From Sideroxydans sp. (lineage in GTDB: Bacteria > Pseudomonadota > Gammaproteobacteria > Burkholderiales > Gallionellaceae), in contig JARCRQ010000081.1 of the NCBI GenBank assembly GCA_029850585.1, forward strand, positions 1 to 39,434: a stretch of 39,434 nt of DNA, written 5' to 3'. Position 1 is the first letter of the stretch. Each line of letters begins with the position of its first letter. Under the pieces are notes generated by a model. It worked only from the letters and a program-made list of their open reading frames with translations, ran no database searches and was not told the origin of the DNA. The position numbers were made by a program, and so were the translations under genes. Of the stretch, positions 9,536 through 19,693 are shown one piece after another.

Positions 9536-10957
9536 ATGCTCATCTGGTTCGTTGCCTTGTATTTACTGCTCTCTATTGGCATCGGGGTGTATGCCGCCAC
9601 GCGCGTGCATAACGCGCGCGACTTTGTGGTGGCGGGGCGTAATTTGCCTTTGCCGATCGTGACCGCGACGGTGTTTGCGACTTGGTTTGGCGCGGAAACA
9701 GTGTTGGGAATTTCGGCGACGTTTGTTAAAGAAGGATTGAGTGGTGTGGTCGCAGACCCCTTTGGCGCGAGCTTGTGTTTGATTATCGCGGGGCTGTTTT
9801 TCGCGCCACTTTTGTACCGCATGAATCTGCTCACCATCGGCGATTATTATCGGCAACGATATAGTCGCACGGTGGAATTATTGATGACAATTTGCATTAT
9901 GGTTTCGTACTTGGGCTGGGTGTCGGCGCAGGTGGTGGCACTGGGGCTGGTGTTCAATATCGTCAGCGGTGGCGCAGTGTCCGAGCCGACTGGCATGGTG
10001 ATCAGCACCGCCATCGTGTTGGCGTACACCATGTTCGGCGGGATGTGGTCGGTGGCGTTATTAGACTTCGTGCAAATGACGGTGATTATGGCGGGTATGT
10101 TGCTCATCGCGTACTTGGTCAGCGGGCAAGTCGGTGGCGTGGTACAGGTGGTGCAACAAGCGAGTGACAGCGGAAAATTAAAATTTTTTCCGCACGGCGG
10201 ATTTGAAGTGTGGATACCGTTCATCGGTGCGTGGCTGACCATGATGCTGGGTTCTATCCCCCAACAAGACGTGTTCCAGCGCATGACCTCCGCCAAGGAT
10301 GAAAAGACCGCTGTGCGCGGTTCGGTGCTGGGCGGTGTGTTGTATTTTGCATTCGCGTTTGTGCCGATGTTTTTGGCGTTTTCCGCGACCTTAATTGACC
10401 CAAAAGTGTTCGGTGATTTAATCCAGAGCAACACGCAAATGGTGTTGCCGACTTTGATTTTGCAGCACACACCCGTCATTGCGCAGGTGTTCTTTTTCGG
10501 CGCGCTGCTGTCGGCAATTATGAGCACCGCTTCCGCCACGTTGCTCGCGCCATCGGTGATGTTTACCGAAAATATCCTCAAACATTTCGCGCTGAAAAAT
10601 ATGAACGATAAACAGATGTTAAAAACCATGCGCATCATCGTGGTCGCCTTTGGCGGCATGGTGTTGTGGTCGGCATTGCACGCCGATACCAGCATTATGA
10701 AAATGGTCGAGAACGCCTACAAAATCACGCTAGTTGGCGCATTCGTGCCGCTGGCGTTCGGGCTGTATTGGCAACGCGCCAACACTCAAGGTGCGCTGCT
10801 TTCTATCGCCTTAGGATTGACGAGTTGGCTGCTAATGGAAGCTATTCACCCCGCCACCTACTGGCCGCCACAACTGGTGGGATTGTTGTTTGGCTTGCTG
10901 GGAATGGTGGTGGGTTCGCTGTTACCGAATTATTTACGCCGTGACTGGCGGGCTTAA
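9536..10957 (+). CDS. Sodium:solute symporter family (SSS) transporter
   Basis: This is a 473-residue polytopic inner-membrane protein with roughly 12-13 hydrophobic segments. The N-terminal part (GIGVYAATRVHNARDFVVAGRN spaced over residues 17-38, then ATWFGAETVLG) is characteristic of the SSS family (PutP/PanF/SglT fold). These proteins couple Na+ entry to uptake of a small organic solute, and the substrate is not predictable here. The absence of a linked kinase domain or partner subunit argues for a simple single-component carrier. A small membrane protein gene follows 10 nt later and may be cotranscribed. The start is the first ATG; no strong ribosome-binding site is visible. Confidence 0.88.
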   Translation: MLIWFVALYLLLSIGIGVYAATRVHNARDFVVAGRNLPLPIVTATVFATWFGAETVLGISATFVKEGLSGVVADPFGASLCLIIAGLFFAPLLYRMNLLTIGDYYRQRYSRTVELLMTICIMVSYLGWVSAQVVALGLVFNIVSGGAVSEPTGMVISTAIVLAYTMFGGMWSVALLDFVQMTVIMAGMLLIAYLVSGQVGGVVQVVQQASDSGKLKFFPHGGFEVWIPFIGAWLTMMLGSIPQQDVFQRMTSAKDEKTAVRGSVLGGVLYFAFAFVPMFLAFSATLIDPKVFGDLIQSNTQMVLPTLILQHTPVIAQVFFFGALLSAIMSTASATLLAPSVMFTENILKHFALKNMNDKQMLKTMRIIVVAFGGMVLWSALHADTSIMKMVENAYKITLVGAFVPLAFGLYWQRANTQGALLSIALGLTSWLLMEAIHPATYWPPQLVGLLFGLLGMVVGSLLPNYLRRDWRA

Positions 10958-10967
10958 CAGGACGCTT

Positions 10968-11183
10968 ATGAAACAACTTTTAATCGCAGGACTTTTAGAT
11001 GCCGCAGGCTTTAGCAGCGGCGCATTACTCGGCTTATTTTTGGGTAAAGCCATCGGCGCAGATGTATTTGCAGCGGGCTACAGCAACGCCAGCATGGTCG
11101 GCATTTTGCTGTGCGGATTAGGCGGCGGCGTGGGGCTGCAAGTGGCGCGTTGGGGACTGAATAAACTAGAGAAAAATCAATAA
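10968..11183 (+). CDS. Small hydrophobic membrane protein, unknown function
   Basis: This is a 71-residue protein starting MKQLLIAGLLDAAG, preceded by an AGGA ribosome-binding stretch. Two hydrophobic, glycine-rich segments (about 4-30 and 42-60) suggest two membrane helices or a hairpin, with a short basic tail (NKLEKNQ). The frame extends further upstream, but that part lies inside the symporter gene in another frame, so the ATG after the symporter stop is preferred. I cannot name a family. It lies 10 nt downstream of the symporter, so it may be an accessory protein. Confidence 0.65.
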   Translation: MKQLLIAGLLDAAGFSSGALLGLFLGKAIGADVFAAGYSNASMVGILLCGLGGGVGLQVARWGLNKLEKNQ

Positions 11184-11205
11184 CACTCGCCTAACTTTCA
11201 TCTCG

Positions 11206-12045
11206 TCAGTGAGGACTTTCCCGTCGAGGTTTATGCGGCGCATGGGCGAACAATAAATCGTACAGCCAACGCGGTAAAACTTTTAGTAGCGCGCCGACTA
11301 CGCCCATCTGCCAAGGGATGACTGTGAACGAAGTTTGCCGTGCTATCGCACGCGCCATGCGTGCCGCCGCAACGTCCGCGTCCAGCACGAACGGCATGGG
11401 GTAAGGGTTATGCGTGGTCATAGGCGTGCGGATATAGCCTGGGCAAATTGTGGTGACCTTGATGCCCGTGCCGCGCAGCTCGACGCGTAACGACTCCAGA
11501 TACGAAATCACCGCCGCTTTGGAAGCGGAATACGCCCCCGCCCCGGGCAAACCGCGAAACCCTGCGACGCTGGCGATGCCTACAAGGGTGAAATGTCTTT
11601 CACGTTTACTCTCTCTCCCTATGGGGGAGGGTTGGGGTGAGGGCAGGTACGCCGCCGCCTCGCGCATGGCGGCAATAAACGGTTGAAAAGTTTTCACCAT
11701 ACCCAACACATTGATGTCCATCACTTGCTGAAACGCCTCGCTGTCCTCGGCGAATTCCGTGAGTGTGCCGACGCTGACACCCGCGTTGGCGATGACTATA
11801 TTGGGTACGCCGAGGCGCGCAATGAAATCGGCGGCGGCATGTTGCACCGCCACCGCATCGCGCACGTCGAGCACGTACACAGAAACTTGCTGGGGAAATT
11901 CGCTGGCAAGTTGTGCGAGCAAATCGGCACGACGCGCAAACGCGGCAAGCTGCGCACCACCTTGCAAATAATGCCGCGCCAAGGCGAGACCGATACCACT
12001 GGATGCGCCACTAATGACAACACGCAACGGCAGGTTGCTTATCAA
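11206..12045 (-). CDS. SDR-family NAD(P)-dependent oxidoreductase with an in-frame repeat insertion
   Basis: This is a 279-residue short-chain dehydrogenase/reductase. The cofactor motif GASSGIGLAL, the NAG motif (IANAGVSVG) and the catalytic Ser plus YSASK (IASVAGFRG...AYSASKAAV) are visible. The start is a TTG that overlaps the dsbA stop (TTGA); no ATG lies nearby before the Rossmann motif. Around residues 131-150 there is a Pro/Ser/Arg-rich stretch (LPSPQPSPIGRESKRERHF) that does not belong to the fold and is encoded by a dispersed repeat. It falls just before the strand leading to the catalytic Ser, so it forms an extra loop and may or may not be tolerated. This SDR is the last gene of the argS-SPOR-dsbA operon. 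The substrate is unknown. Confidence 0.88.
   Translation of the reverse strand: MISNLPLRVVISGASSGIGLALARHYLQGGAQLAAFARRADLLAQLASEFPQQVSVYVLDVRDAVAVQHAAADFIARLGVPNIVIANAGVSVGTLTEFAEDSEAFQQVMDINVLGMVKTFQPFIAAMREAAAYLPSPQPSPIGRESKRERHFTLVGIASVAGFRGLPGAGAYSASKAAVISYLESLRVELRGTGIKVTTICPGYIRTPMTTHNPYPMPFVLDADVAAARMARAIARQTSFTVIPWQMGVVGALLKVLPRWLYDLLFAHAPHKPRRESPH
11611..11645. repeat. Dispersed CCCTCACCCCAACCC-type repeat inside the SDR gene
   Basis: The + strand reads CTCTCTCCCTATGGGGGAGG followed by GTTGGGGTGAGGGCA. It resembles a repeat I recall as common in proteobacterial intergenic DNA, with a short CTCCC/GGGAG pairing. Here it lies within a coding region in frame, adding about 12-19 residues to the SDR. 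Confidence 0.7.
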
Positions 12046-12677
12046 TGTTTTTTGCCCGCAGGCGCGCGCTCTTTGCGCACTTGATTGATGACTTCATCCA
12101 ACACTTTGATGGTGTCGGCAGGCTGCAAACCAGTGATCACAAAGCGACCATCAACTATCAAAGTTGGCGTGCCTTGGATGTTGTAACTACGCAGCATTTG
12201 CTTGGCGCGGGTGACTTTGCTTTGCACGCTAAATGAGTTGTAGGCAGCGGCAAACTTAGCTTTGTCCACGCCGTTTTTCGTTACCACCGCGCTGATGGAA
12301 TCTAAATCAAACAAGCCAACTTGCTGGACATGAATGGCTTGATACAGCGCGTCATCCACTTGCTTGATTTGCCCCATGCCTTCCAGTGCGTAAAACGCCG
12401 TGGCAGCGGGCTCTGCACCCGCTTGGAAAATGGTCGGCACATAATTAATTTCTACGTCGCGCGCTTTGGTTTTTTCCCACTGCGCAATCAGCGGATGCAA
12501 ATGAAAGCAGTGTCCGCATTGGTAAAAGAAAAATTCCAACACTTCGATTTTTTGTTTCGAGCTGGGCTGTGCACTCGCCAACAAGGTGTAGTCCTTACCC
12601 AGTTGCGCTTCGGCGTGTGCGCCGTTGTTCAGCAGTGCACTCATCAATACCAACAAAGTTAATCCTAAGTTTTTCAT
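12042..12677 (-). CDS. dsbA: Thiol:disulfide interchange protein DsbA
   Basis: This is a 211-residue periplasmic oxidoreductase that introduces disulfide bonds into exported proteins. An N-terminal signal peptide (about 1-22, ending GAHA) is followed by a thioredoxin fold. The active site is C54-G-H-C57 in FFFYQCGHCFHLHP, and the cis-proline loop appears as GTPTLIV. CGHC is the hallmark of subunit DsbA rather than a TlpA reductase. It lies 28 nt after the SPOR gene and overlaps the SDR start. The partner DsbB is not in the window. Confidence 0.93.
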   Translation of the reverse strand: MKNLGLTLLVLMSALLNNGAHAEAQLGKDYTLLASAQPSSKQKIEVLEFFFYQCGHCFHLHPLIAQWEKTKARDVEINYVPTIFQAGAEPAATAFYALEGMGQIKQVDDALYQAIHVQQVGLFDLDSISAVVTKNGVDKAKFAAAYNSFSVQSKVTRAKQMLRSYNIQGTPTLIVDGRFVITGLQPADTIKVLDEVINQVRKERAPAGKKH

Positions 12678-12705
12678 GTCGCGCTCCTTAAAAATATGAC
12701 GGTAA

Positions 12706-13314
12706 TTATTGAATTCGGACAGGCGTGCTTTCCGTGCCAGAAAGTTTCAACGCAGCGCGCGCTTTATTCATTTCGTCCGCGCCTTGATACGGTCCCGTAC
12801 GCACCCGATTCAGCACGCCTTTGTCAGGAATCGTCACGCTTTGCACCGCGACATCCATGCCTTGCAAGCTCAATTTCGCTTTGAGTTTTTCCGCGTCATC
12901 GGCATTGGCAAACGCGCCCACTTGCAAATAATAAGTTTGCTTCGCCGCAGCGGTGTCGGTTTTAACTACCACGGGTGCGGGCTTAATCGCAGCGGTAGGT
13001 GCCGCTGGGGTAACAACTTTTGCCGCTTGATTCGGCAAGCCCACCGTTGCATCAGGCTTGTCGGTGAGCACTTTATAAAATTCAAAACGCGGCTTGCCAT
13101 CGCTCACGGCAGACGCTGCTGGCGGCAAGGCTTTGACGGGTTCGGCGGCGATGCGCGGGGCAGGCGGTTTGCTGATAAAGCCACTCGGCGATTTCATTAA
13201 ATACCAAGCTAAACCTGCCGCGATTGCCATGCCCACCATCAGCCCGACTAGCAGTCCCACCATTAAAGGACTGCCGCTGCCGGTGCTGGATTTTTTAGTT
13301 GCTGCTTTGCTCAT
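12706..13314 (-). CDS. SPOR-domain membrane protein (FtsN-like)
   Basis: This is a 202-residue bitopic inner-membrane protein. A short Lys/Ser-rich cytoplasmic tail is followed by one transmembrane helix (about 18-40), a Pro/Ala-rich periplasmic linker, and a C-terminal SPOR domain (about 127-202, YYLQVGAFANADDAEKLKAKL). SPOR domains bind denuded septal peptidoglycan, so a cell-division role like that of FtsN is likely. It sits 11 nt downstream of argS, as in many betaproteobacteria. Calling it FtsN proper would need evidence of the divisome-binding segment, so no symbol is given. Confidence 0.85.
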   Translation of the reverse strand: MSKAATKKSSTGSGSPLMVGLLVGLMVGMAIAAGLAWYLMKSPSGFISKPPAPRIAAEPVKALPPAASAVSDGKPRFEFYKVLTDKPDATVGLPNQAAKVVTPAAPTAAIKPAPVVVKTDTAAAKQTYYLQVGAFANADDAEKLKAKLSLQGMDVAVQSVTIPDKGVLNRVRTGPYQGADEMNKARAALKLSGTESTPVRIQ

Positions 13315-13325
13315 CGCCTGTTCCT

Positions 13326-14999
13326 CTACATGTGCTCTGGTGCGGACACACCGAGCAAACTTAAACCATTACGCAGCACTTGCGCAGTCGCTGCACATAA
13401 CGCCAAACGCGCTAACTGCAAGGCTTGGTCGTCGATTAAAAAACGCTGCGCATTGTAGTAGCTGTGAAAATCTGCCGCCAAATCTTTTAGATAAGCCGCG
13501 ATTTGATGCGGGGCTAAATCGTGCGCGGCGGTCTCGATGGCTTGCGGATAATCAATCAATTTTTGCAGTAATACGGTTTCATATTCGCTCTCCAATAACG
13601 CAACATTCGCGTCATTAAAAGTCGCCACATCGCCCGCCCATTGCGTCAGCACGGTATGGATGCGCGCATGAGCATATTGGATGTAATACACCGGATTTTC
13701 ATTGCTCTTGGACATCGCCAAATCAATGTCAAACACCAGTTGCGAATCGGGCGAACGCGCCGCTAAAAAATAACGCGTGGCATCGCGACCCACTTCATCA
13801 ATCAAGTCGCGCAAGGTCACATAGCTGCCCGCACGTTTAGAAATTTTCACCTCTGCGCCGTTCTTCAACACCATCACCATCTGGTGCAAAACATAGTCTG
13901 GCCAACCTTTAGGAATACCGACATTCAAGGCTTGCAGCCCGGCACGCACCCGCGTAATCGTGCTGTGATGATCCGAACCTTGTTCGTTAATCACGCGCGT
14001 AAAACCGCGCTGCCATTTGTCCAAGTGATACGCCACATCGGGCACAAAATAGGTGTAACCCCCGTCGGTTTTGCGCATCACGCGATCTTTGTCATCGCCG
14101 AAATCGGTGGTGCGCAACCAGAGCGCGTCGTCTGCCTCAAAAGTGTGTCCACTGGCAATCAAGTTGCTCACTGTCGCCGCGACTTTGCCCGAGGTATAAA
14201 GCGCGGACTCCAGCGAATACACATCGAACTGCACGCCGAACGCGCGTAAATCCAAATCTTGTTCACGACGTAAATACGCCACGGCGAAATGTCGTATCGC
14301 TTCCGCGTCATCCGCATCGCCTTTGCCCGTGACGTTTTGGTCATCGGAAATTATCGTATCTTTTGCTAAATAACTGCGCGCCACATCGGCAATGTAATCG
14401 CCGCGATAACCGTTTTCAGGCCAGCTCGCGTCATCAGGCGTAATGCCTTTGCAACGCAGTTGCACCGATGCCATCAAGTTGTCGATTTGCGCGCCCGCAT
14501 CGTTGTAATAGAACTCGCGCGTCACATCCCAACCTGCCGCATCCAACAAGCTGCACACACAATCACCCACCGCCGCACCGCGACCGTGACCAACATGCAA
14601 AGGGCCCGTCGGGTTAGCCGAAACAAATTCCACGCCGACTTTGCGTTTTGCCCCTATCCCGCTACGCCCGTAAGCATCACGCGCTTGCAACACCGCCAAT
14701 ACCACCGCTTGTTTTGCAGCGGTAGTGATAAAGATATTGATAAATCCCGCGCCCGCAATTTCGACTTTTTCCACCACGTCAGATTGCGGCAAAGCGGCAA
14801 TTAAGGCCTGCGCTAACTCGCGCGGCGATTTACGCAAAGGCTTCGCCAACTGCATCGCCAAGTTGCAAGAATAATCACCAAACGCCGCTTGTTTGGGACG
14901 CTCTAATAAAATATCAGCTTGAGATTCTGGGGCGACGACGCGTTGCGCGTGGGCAAATAATTCGGCGAGGTGGGATTTGAAATTGAGTACAGCAGACAT
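13326..14999 (-). CDS. argS: Arginyl-tRNA synthetase
   Basis: This is a 557-residue class I aminoacyl-tRNA synthetase that charges tRNA-Arg. The N-terminal Add-1 domain (about 1-90) is followed by the catalytic Rossmann fold with the HIGH-type motif H135-V-G-H138 in [13 protein letters not shown]. The KMSKS position is occupied by KISKRAG, and a helical DALR anticodon-binding domain ends near [15 protein letters not shown]. It is slightly shorter than E. coli ArgS. It is the first gene of a four-gene operon and has a good -10 element 28 nt upstream of its ATG. Confidence 0.95.
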   Translation of the reverse strand: MSAVLNFKSHLAELFAHAQRVVAPESQADILLERPKQAAFGDYSCNLAMQLAKPLRKSPRELAQALIAALPQSDVVEKVEIAGAGFINIFITTAAKQAVVLAVLQARDAYGRSGIGAKRKVGVEFVSANPTGPLHVGHGRGAAVGDCVCSLLDAAGWDVTREFYYNDAGAQIDNLMASVQLRCKGITPDDASWPENGYRGDYIADVARSYLAKDTIISDDQNVTGKGDADDAEAIRHFAVAYLRREQDLDLRAFGVQFDVYSLESALYTSGKVAATVSNLIASGHTFEADDALWLRTTDFGDDKDRVMRKTDGGYTYFVPDVAYHLDKWQRGFTRVINEQGSDHHSTITRVRAGLQALNVGIPKGWPDYVLHQMVMVLKNGAEVKISKRAGSYVTLRDLIDEVGRDATRYFLAARSPDSQLVFDIDLAMSKSNENPVYYIQYAHARIHTVLTQWAGDVATFNDANVALLESEYETVLLQKLIDYPQAIETAAHDLAPHQIAAYLKDLAADFHSYYNAQRFLIDDQALQLARLALCAATAQVLRNGLSLLGVSAPEHM

Positions 15000-15027
15000 G
15001 GCAACAGGCGGGCAAAAAAGGGCGCGG

Positions 15028-15033
15028 ATTATA
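15028..15033 (-). promoter_or_regulatory. Extended -10 promoter element of argS
   Basis: Read on the minus strand, TGC-TATAAT is followed by CCGCGCCCTT. The 16 bases TATAATCCGCGCCCTT are identical to those upstream of dusB. The element ends 28 nt before the argS ATG and lies just downstream of the ppc terminator, so it can drive the operon independently. Confidence 0.65.
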
Positions 15034-15043
15034 GCACCCAGAT

Positions 15044-15084
15044 GAATAGAAAAAGGCCGCGCAGCTTAGCGACTGCGCGGCCTT
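15044..15084 (-). terminator. Rho-independent terminator of ppc
   Basis: The arms 15053-15064 (AAGGCCGCGCAG on +) and 15073-15084 (CTGCGCGGCCTT) form a perfect 12-bp stem with an 8-nt loop. Read on the minus strand it is followed by TTTTTCTATT. It starts about 18 nt after the ppc stop. Confidence 0.92.
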
Positions 15085-15102
15085 GCGGGTGTGATGAAAA
15101 GT

Positions 15103-17868
15103 TTAGCCGCTATTACGTAAGCCCGTCGCAATGCCATTGATGGTGAGATGAATCGCACGCTTCACCAACTCATCGTTATCGCCTGCACGATGGCGTAGCA
15201 GCAACGCAATTTGCAAGTGATTAAGCGGGTCGATGTAGGGGGTGCGCGTCAACAAGCTGCGTGCAAATGCGGGATTGTCTTGCAACAACATGGTGTTTCC
15301 CGTGACTTGAAACAACATCGCCAGCGTGTCTTCATGCTCTTGGTTAATCGCCCCAAAAATGCGTTCGCGCAAGTCCAAATCTTTAACCAATTCGGAATAA
15401 CTCGCCGCGATACCCATATCGGTTTTCGACAGCACCATGTCCATGTTGGACATCAAGCCACGGAAGAACGCCCAGTTTTTATACATGGCTTGCAACTGCG
15501 CCAAACCCGCATCGCCTTCTTTTTCAATGAACTGCTTGACCGCGCTGCCAAAGCCTAACCAGCCCGGCAACAAGGTGCGATTTAAGCCCCAACTAAACAC
15601 CCAAGGAATAGCGCGCAAGTCTTCAATTTTGTCCGACGCTTTACGCGCCGAAGGACGGCTGCCGATATTCAATTCGGCGATTTCGCGTATCGGTGTGGCG
15701 ATGAAAAAATACTCGGTGAAGCCAGGTGTTTCATAGACCAATTTACGATATGCGGCGAACGCGTTGACACTGAGCTGCTCCATGACGCGGTGATATTCGG
15801 GCATCGCGCTGTCGTCGCCGTGCTGATGCAGCAGCGTCGCTTCCATGGTCGCGGCAATCATGGTTTCTAAGTTGCGCCGACCGATTTCGGGATTGGAATA
15901 CTTGCTCGAAATCACTTCGCCTTGCTCGGTGATACGGATTTGTCCGTTCACGCTGCCCGGCGGTTGCGCCAAAATCGCATCGTAGCTAGGGCCGCCGCCA
16001 CGCCCAACCGTACCACCGCGACCATGGAATAAACGCAACTCAACGCCGTGTTTTTTGAACACTTCAACCAACACCAATTCGGCTTTGTACAGCTCCCAAT
16101 TCGCCGTCAAATAGCCGCCGTCTTTGTTGCTGTCGGAATAGCCCAGCATCACTTCTTGCGTGTCGCCGCGCGACTTCAGCAGCGCGCGGTAATACGGAAT
16201 CGAGAACAACTCTTCCATAATCGGCCCGCAACTACGCAAGTCTTCGATGGTTTCAAACAGCGGAATAATGTTGACGTGCAAAGCAGGATTTTTGCCCGCG
16301 TCGAGCAGCCCAACTTGCTGCATCAGCAACGCCAATTCGAGCATGTCACTGACCGCATCGGTCTTAGAAATAATGTGATTCGGCAAAGCGGCGCGACCAA
16401 AACGCTGATGCAGCGTCGCGGCAGTTTGCATGATGCGCAACTCGCTTTGTGCCACGGCTGAATAGCTATCTAGGTCACCCAACAAAATTTTATTCGCTTG
16501 CAAAGCCGCCAATAAAACGTGACGTTTTGCCGCTTCGTCGAGCGCGTCATATGCCTTGCCCGTGCCCAATAATTCGCTCACGGTTTGCTGCAAAATCGCG
16601 CTGTGTTGACGCATGTCCAACGGTGCTAAATGAAAGCCAAACACCTCTGCCGCGCGGCGCAAATTCGCTAAACGTCCGCGCGCCAAATACACCGCGCCAT
16701 GCTTAAACAAAGACTCAATCAGCACATCCAAGTCAGCGATAAATTCTGCTGCCGTTGGATAGGGCGCGGCATTTTTATCCACGGGCGGCAGATGCGAAAT
16801 TTCGTGACCTAATTTTTTCGCCGTCGCCGACAAGCGCGAGTAAATCAAAATCAGCGCGCGACGATACGGCTCATCGTTGCGATTTTGTGATTTGTCTGGT
16901 GAGGCATCGGACAGTTTGCGCAACTCATCGCTCACCTCAACCAAGCGGTCGGTCAAACTCAAACGACGACCAAGCAAATGCGTTTCGCTCAAATAATGTT
17001 CCAACACCAAAGCCGAATGCTGCTGCACCGCGTAGTCCATCACGTCGTGCGTAACGAAAGGATTGCCGTCGCGATCGCCGCCTATCCAACTGCCCACGCG
17101 CAACAGCGGCGGCACTTTAATATCCTTGTCGAAACGCGCTTCGAGCTGCTTTTCGAGACCCGCATAAATTTTCGGAATCTCATTTAAGAAGGTGTAGCGA
17201 TAAAATTCCAAACCGTTTTTAATCTCATCCGCAACGGTCAGTTTGGCGGTGCGCAACATGCGCGTTTGCCACAAAATCAACACGAAGCGATGCAGAGCTT
17301 CTTCGTTTTCGGCAAGGTCGTCGGGCGTCATATCGACGCGATCGCGATCCGACAACAAGCGCGAAATAATCAGTTGGCAATCCAAAATACTCTTGCGCTG
17401 CACTTCGGTCGGATGCGCCGTCAAGACGGGCGAAATCACCGCGCTATCGAGAAAACTTTGCAGCGTTTTTTTATCGAGTTTCTTTTCTTCGATACGGTCT
17501 AACGCCAGTGTCAAGCTGCCATCTTTATGCGCGGTACCCGCAGTGAGATGAGCGCGATGGCGACGGTTGTGATGTAAGTCTTCGGCGATATTGGAGAGCT
17601 GCGAAAAGTAACTAAAGGCGCGTACCACCACCAGCGTCTCGCTAGGCGACATTGCGTCTAAGGTTTTATCCAACTCGACGCGATCGCGCTCATCTTGAGT
17701 TTTGCGAAAACGCACCGCCGCACGGCGCACATTCTCGATTAAGTCATACGAGGCTTGACCTTCCTGTTCGCGCAGCGTTTCGCCCAAGATGCGACCGAGC
17801 AGTCGTACATCGTCGCGCAGCGGAATATCTTTACTGGAAATATCGGCGGTGGCATTACTAAAATTCAT
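15103..17868 (-). CDS. ppc: Phosphoenolpyruvate carboxylase
   Basis: This is a 921-residue cytoplasmic enzyme that converts phosphoenolpyruvate and bicarbonate to oxaloacetate, replenishing the TCA cycle. Catalytic H152 is in [13 protein letters not shown], the substrate loop is in [15 protein letters not shown], and the glycine-rich loop is in [17 protein letters not shown]. The C-terminus [11 protein letters not shown] matches the family end, including the allosteric/active-site terminus. The length is slightly above the 883 residues of E. coli. It is transcribed alone, divergent from hemC, and ends in a strong terminator. Confidence 0.97.
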   Translation of the reverse strand: MNFSNATADISSKDIPLRDDVRLLGRILGETLREQEGQASYDLIENVRRAAVRFRKTQDERDRVELDKTLDAMSPSETLVVVRAFSYFSQLSNIAEDLHHNRRHRAHLTAGTAHKDGSLTLALDRIEEKKLDKKTLQSFLDSAVISPVLTAHPTEVQRKSILDCQLIISRLLSDRDRVDMTPDDLAENEEALHRFVLILWQTRMLRTAKLTVADEIKNGLEFYRYTFLNEIPKIYAGLEKQLEARFDKDIKVPPLLRVGSWIGGDRDGNPFVTHDVMDYAVQQHSALVLEHYLSETHLLGRRLSLTDRLVEVSDELRKLSDASPDKSQNRNDEPYRRALILIYSRLSATAKKLGHEISHLPPVDKNAAPYPTAAEFIADLDVLIESLFKHGAVYLARGRLANLRRAAEVFGFHLAPLDMRQHSAILQQTVSELLGTGKAYDALDEAAKRHVLLAALQANKILLGDLDSYSAVAQSELRIMQTAATLHQRFGRAALPNHIISKTDAVSDMLELALLMQQVGLLDAGKNPALHVNIIPLFETIEDLRSCGPIMEELFSIPYYRALLKSRGDTQEVMLGYSDSNKDGGYLTANWELYKAELVLVEVFKKHGVELRLFHGRGGTVGRGGGPSYDAILAQPPGSVNGQIRITEQGEVISSKYSNPEIGRRNLETMIAATMEATLLHQHGDDSAMPEYHRVMEQLSVNAFAAYRKLVYETPGFTEYFFIATPIREIAELNIGSRPSARKASDKIEDLRAIPWVFSWGLNRTLLPGWLGFGSAVKQFIEKEGDAGLAQLQAMYKNWAFFRGLMSNMDMVLSKTDMGIAASYSELVKDLDLRERIFGAINQEHEDTLAMLFQVTGNTMLLQDNPAFARSLLTRTPYIDPLNHLQIALLLRHRAGDNDELVKRAIHLTINGIATGLRNSG

Positions 17869-17899
17869 TTCGTTCTCGACACAAAAGGGCGGCGCACCC

Positions 17900-17908
17900 T
17901 GCTAGAAT
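17900..17908 (+). promoter_or_regulatory. Putative extended -10 of the hem operon
   Basis: TGCTAGAAT (TG-n-TAGAAT) is followed by GCGCCGCG, 37 nt before the chosen hemC start. It lies in the short divergent gap with ppc. The -35 region is poor, as is usual with extended -10 promoters. Confidence 0.5.
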
Positions 17909-17945
17909 GCGCCGCGAATTAACAAAGATAAATCAGGAAATGTTT

Positions 17946-18890
17946 ATGAATCAGGCTGCAAAAACCCCACCATCTCGTTTAGTGATTGCCTCACGCGAAA
18001 GCGCGTTAGCCATGTGGCAAGCCCAGCATATTCGAGACAGACTGCGCGCATTATATCCGCAAACCGAAGTCAGCATCCTAGGCATGACCACGCAAGGCGA
18101 CCAAATTCTCGATGTGACTTTGTCGAAAATTGGCGGCAAAGGCTTGTTCGTTAAAGAGCTGGAAACCGCGCTGGAAGACGGTCGTGCCGACCTTGCCGTG
18201 CATTCACTCAAAGACGTGCCGATGAATTTGCCTGACGGTTTCGTGCTGGCGGCTATCGGCGAACGTGAAGATCCGTTGGATGCTTTTGTCTCAAATCATT
18301 TTGACAATCTCGCCGCCTTGCCTGCGGGCAGCGTGGTGGGAACATCGAGCTTGCGCCGCGAAAGTCAGTTGCGCGCGCGCTTTCCGCACCTCGACATCCA
18401 GCCCTTGCGCGGCAACGTACAAACGCGTTTACGCAAACTCGACGAAGGACAATATGCTGCGATTATTTTGGCAGCGGCGGGGCTGAAACGCCTAGGCTTG
18501 GGCGCACGCATTCGCAATGTGATTGCCAGTGAAGACAGTTTGCCCGCCGTCGGGCAAGGCGCGTTAGGCATTGAATGTCGCGCGGAGCGCGTCGATGTGA
18601 TTGCCTGTTTACAGGCCTTGCATCATGCTGATTCGGCTGCCTGCGTATTGGCAGAACGCGCGATGAGCCGTGCCTTGGGCGGCAGTTGCCAAGTGCCGTT
18701 AGGCGGTTTTGCCCAAGTCAAAAATGGGCAGTTGTATATGCGCGGTTTTGTCGCCAGTCCAGATGGCAGCGAGATGATGCGCGCCGAAGCAACGGGAGAA
18801 CTAAGCCAGCCCGAACTCTTGGGCAATCAAATCGCCCGTGCTTTGCGCGCGCAAGGGGCGGACAAAATTCTTGCCGCACTCGCGCTGTAA
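17946..18890 (+). CDS. hemC: Porphobilinogen deaminase (hydroxymethylbilane synthase)
   Basis: This 314-residue cytoplasmic enzyme polymerises four porphobilinogens into hydroxymethylbilane. The dipyrromethane cofactor cysteine is C248 in [11 protein letters not shown], the catalytic aspartate is D90 in HSLKDVP, and [14 protein letters not shown] is the usual basic active-site stretch. Upstream in-frame ATGs exist, but the ATG at 17946 has AGGAA 6 nt before it and gives a length equal to E. coli HemC (313). hemD follows 14 nt after the stop, so the two are co-transcribed. Confidence 0.96.
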   Translation: MNQAAKTPPSRLVIASRESALAMWQAQHIRDRLRALYPQTEVSILGMTTQGDQILDVTLSKIGGKGLFVKELETALEDGRADLAVHSLKDVPMNLPDGFVLAAIGEREDPLDAFVSNHFDNLAALPAGSVVGTSSLRRESQLRARFPHLDIQPLRGNVQTRLRKLDEGQYAAIILAAAGLKRLGLGARIRNVIASEDSLPAVGQGALGIECRAERVDVIACLQALHHADSAACVLAERAMSRALGGSCQVPLGGFAQVKNGQLYMRGFVASPDGSEMMRAEATGELSQPELLGNQIARALRAQGADKILAALAL

Positions 18891-18904
18891 AAACCATACT
18901 TAGC

Positions 18905-19693
18905 ATGTCTAACGTAGCTCACTCAAGCCCCGCAACTGCACAGCCGTTGCGGGGCTTGAGTGTTTTGGTGACGCGTCCCAAAGCGCAAGCGCAGTCGCTC
19001 GCACAAGCCATTAACGCGCTCGGCGGGCGCGCGATTTTGCTACCCTTGCTTGATATTGCAGCGGTCGAAAATCCCGCACATTTACAGCAGCAATTAGCGC
19101 GCTTAGCGGAATTTGATTTAGCCATTTTCATCAGCCCTAATGCGGTGCAATACGGTATGCAAGCCATCCGTGCTGCGCACGCGAACTTACCGCAACACGT
19201 CGCCTGCATAGGCGCGAGTAGTGCGCAAAGTTTGCGTGACTTCGGTGTAGCCAATGTCATCGTGCCGAGCTTGCAATCCGACAGTGAAGCCTTATTGGCA
19301 TTGCCCGAACTGCGCGACATGCAGGGGCAGCGCGTGATGATTTTGCGCGGCGATGGCGGGCGCGAGTTGTTAGGCGACACGCTCAAAGCGCGCGGTGCGA
19401 TGGTCGAATATGCCAGTTGTTATCAGCGCAGCGCGGCGGTCGTCACGACCAGCGATTTACTGCGCGACCCGCCCGCTGTCATCACTATCACCAGCAGCGA
19501 AGCACTGATTTATTTGCGCACCCTGTTGGACTCCCATCCTGCCCTGCTCGCCACGCCGCTATTAGTGCCGCACGCACGCATCGCCAACTTAGCCAAACAA
19601 CAAGGCTGGCAAAACGTCACGTTGACCGACGCAGGGGATGCAGGATTAGTTGCCGCGTTAATGAACTGGCGCGATTTGAAAGGAATGATATGA
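18905..19693 (+). CDS. hemD: Uroporphyrinogen-III synthase
   Basis: This 262-residue cytoplasmic enzyme closes and inverts ring D of hydroxymethylbilane to make uroporphyrinogen III. The family is poorly conserved. The N-terminal LRGLSVLVTRPKAQAQ, the FISPNAVQYGM segment, the IGASSAQ segment and the late ITITSSEAL stretch fit HemD. The open frame extends into hemC, but the ATG at 18905 lies after the hemC stop. It ends in ATGA shared with the start of hemX. Confidence 0.92.
   Translation: MSNVAHSSPATAQPLRGLSVLVTRPKAQAQSLAQAINALGGRAILLPLLDIAAVENPAHLQQQLARLAEFDLAIFISPNAVQYGMQAIRAAHANLPQHVACIGASSAQSLRDFGVANVIVPSLQSDSEALLALPELRDMQGQRVMILRGDGGRELLGDTLKARGAMVEYASCYQRSAAVVTTSDLLRDPPAVITITSSEALIYLRTLLDSHPALLATPLLVPHARIANLAKQQGWQNVTLTDAGDAGLVAALMNWRDLKGMI

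Noticed and set aside
9847-10695. A 282-codon open frame opposite the symporter
   Set aside because: The symporter frame has clear membrane segments and family motifs. The reverse frame is a composition artefact with no start signal.
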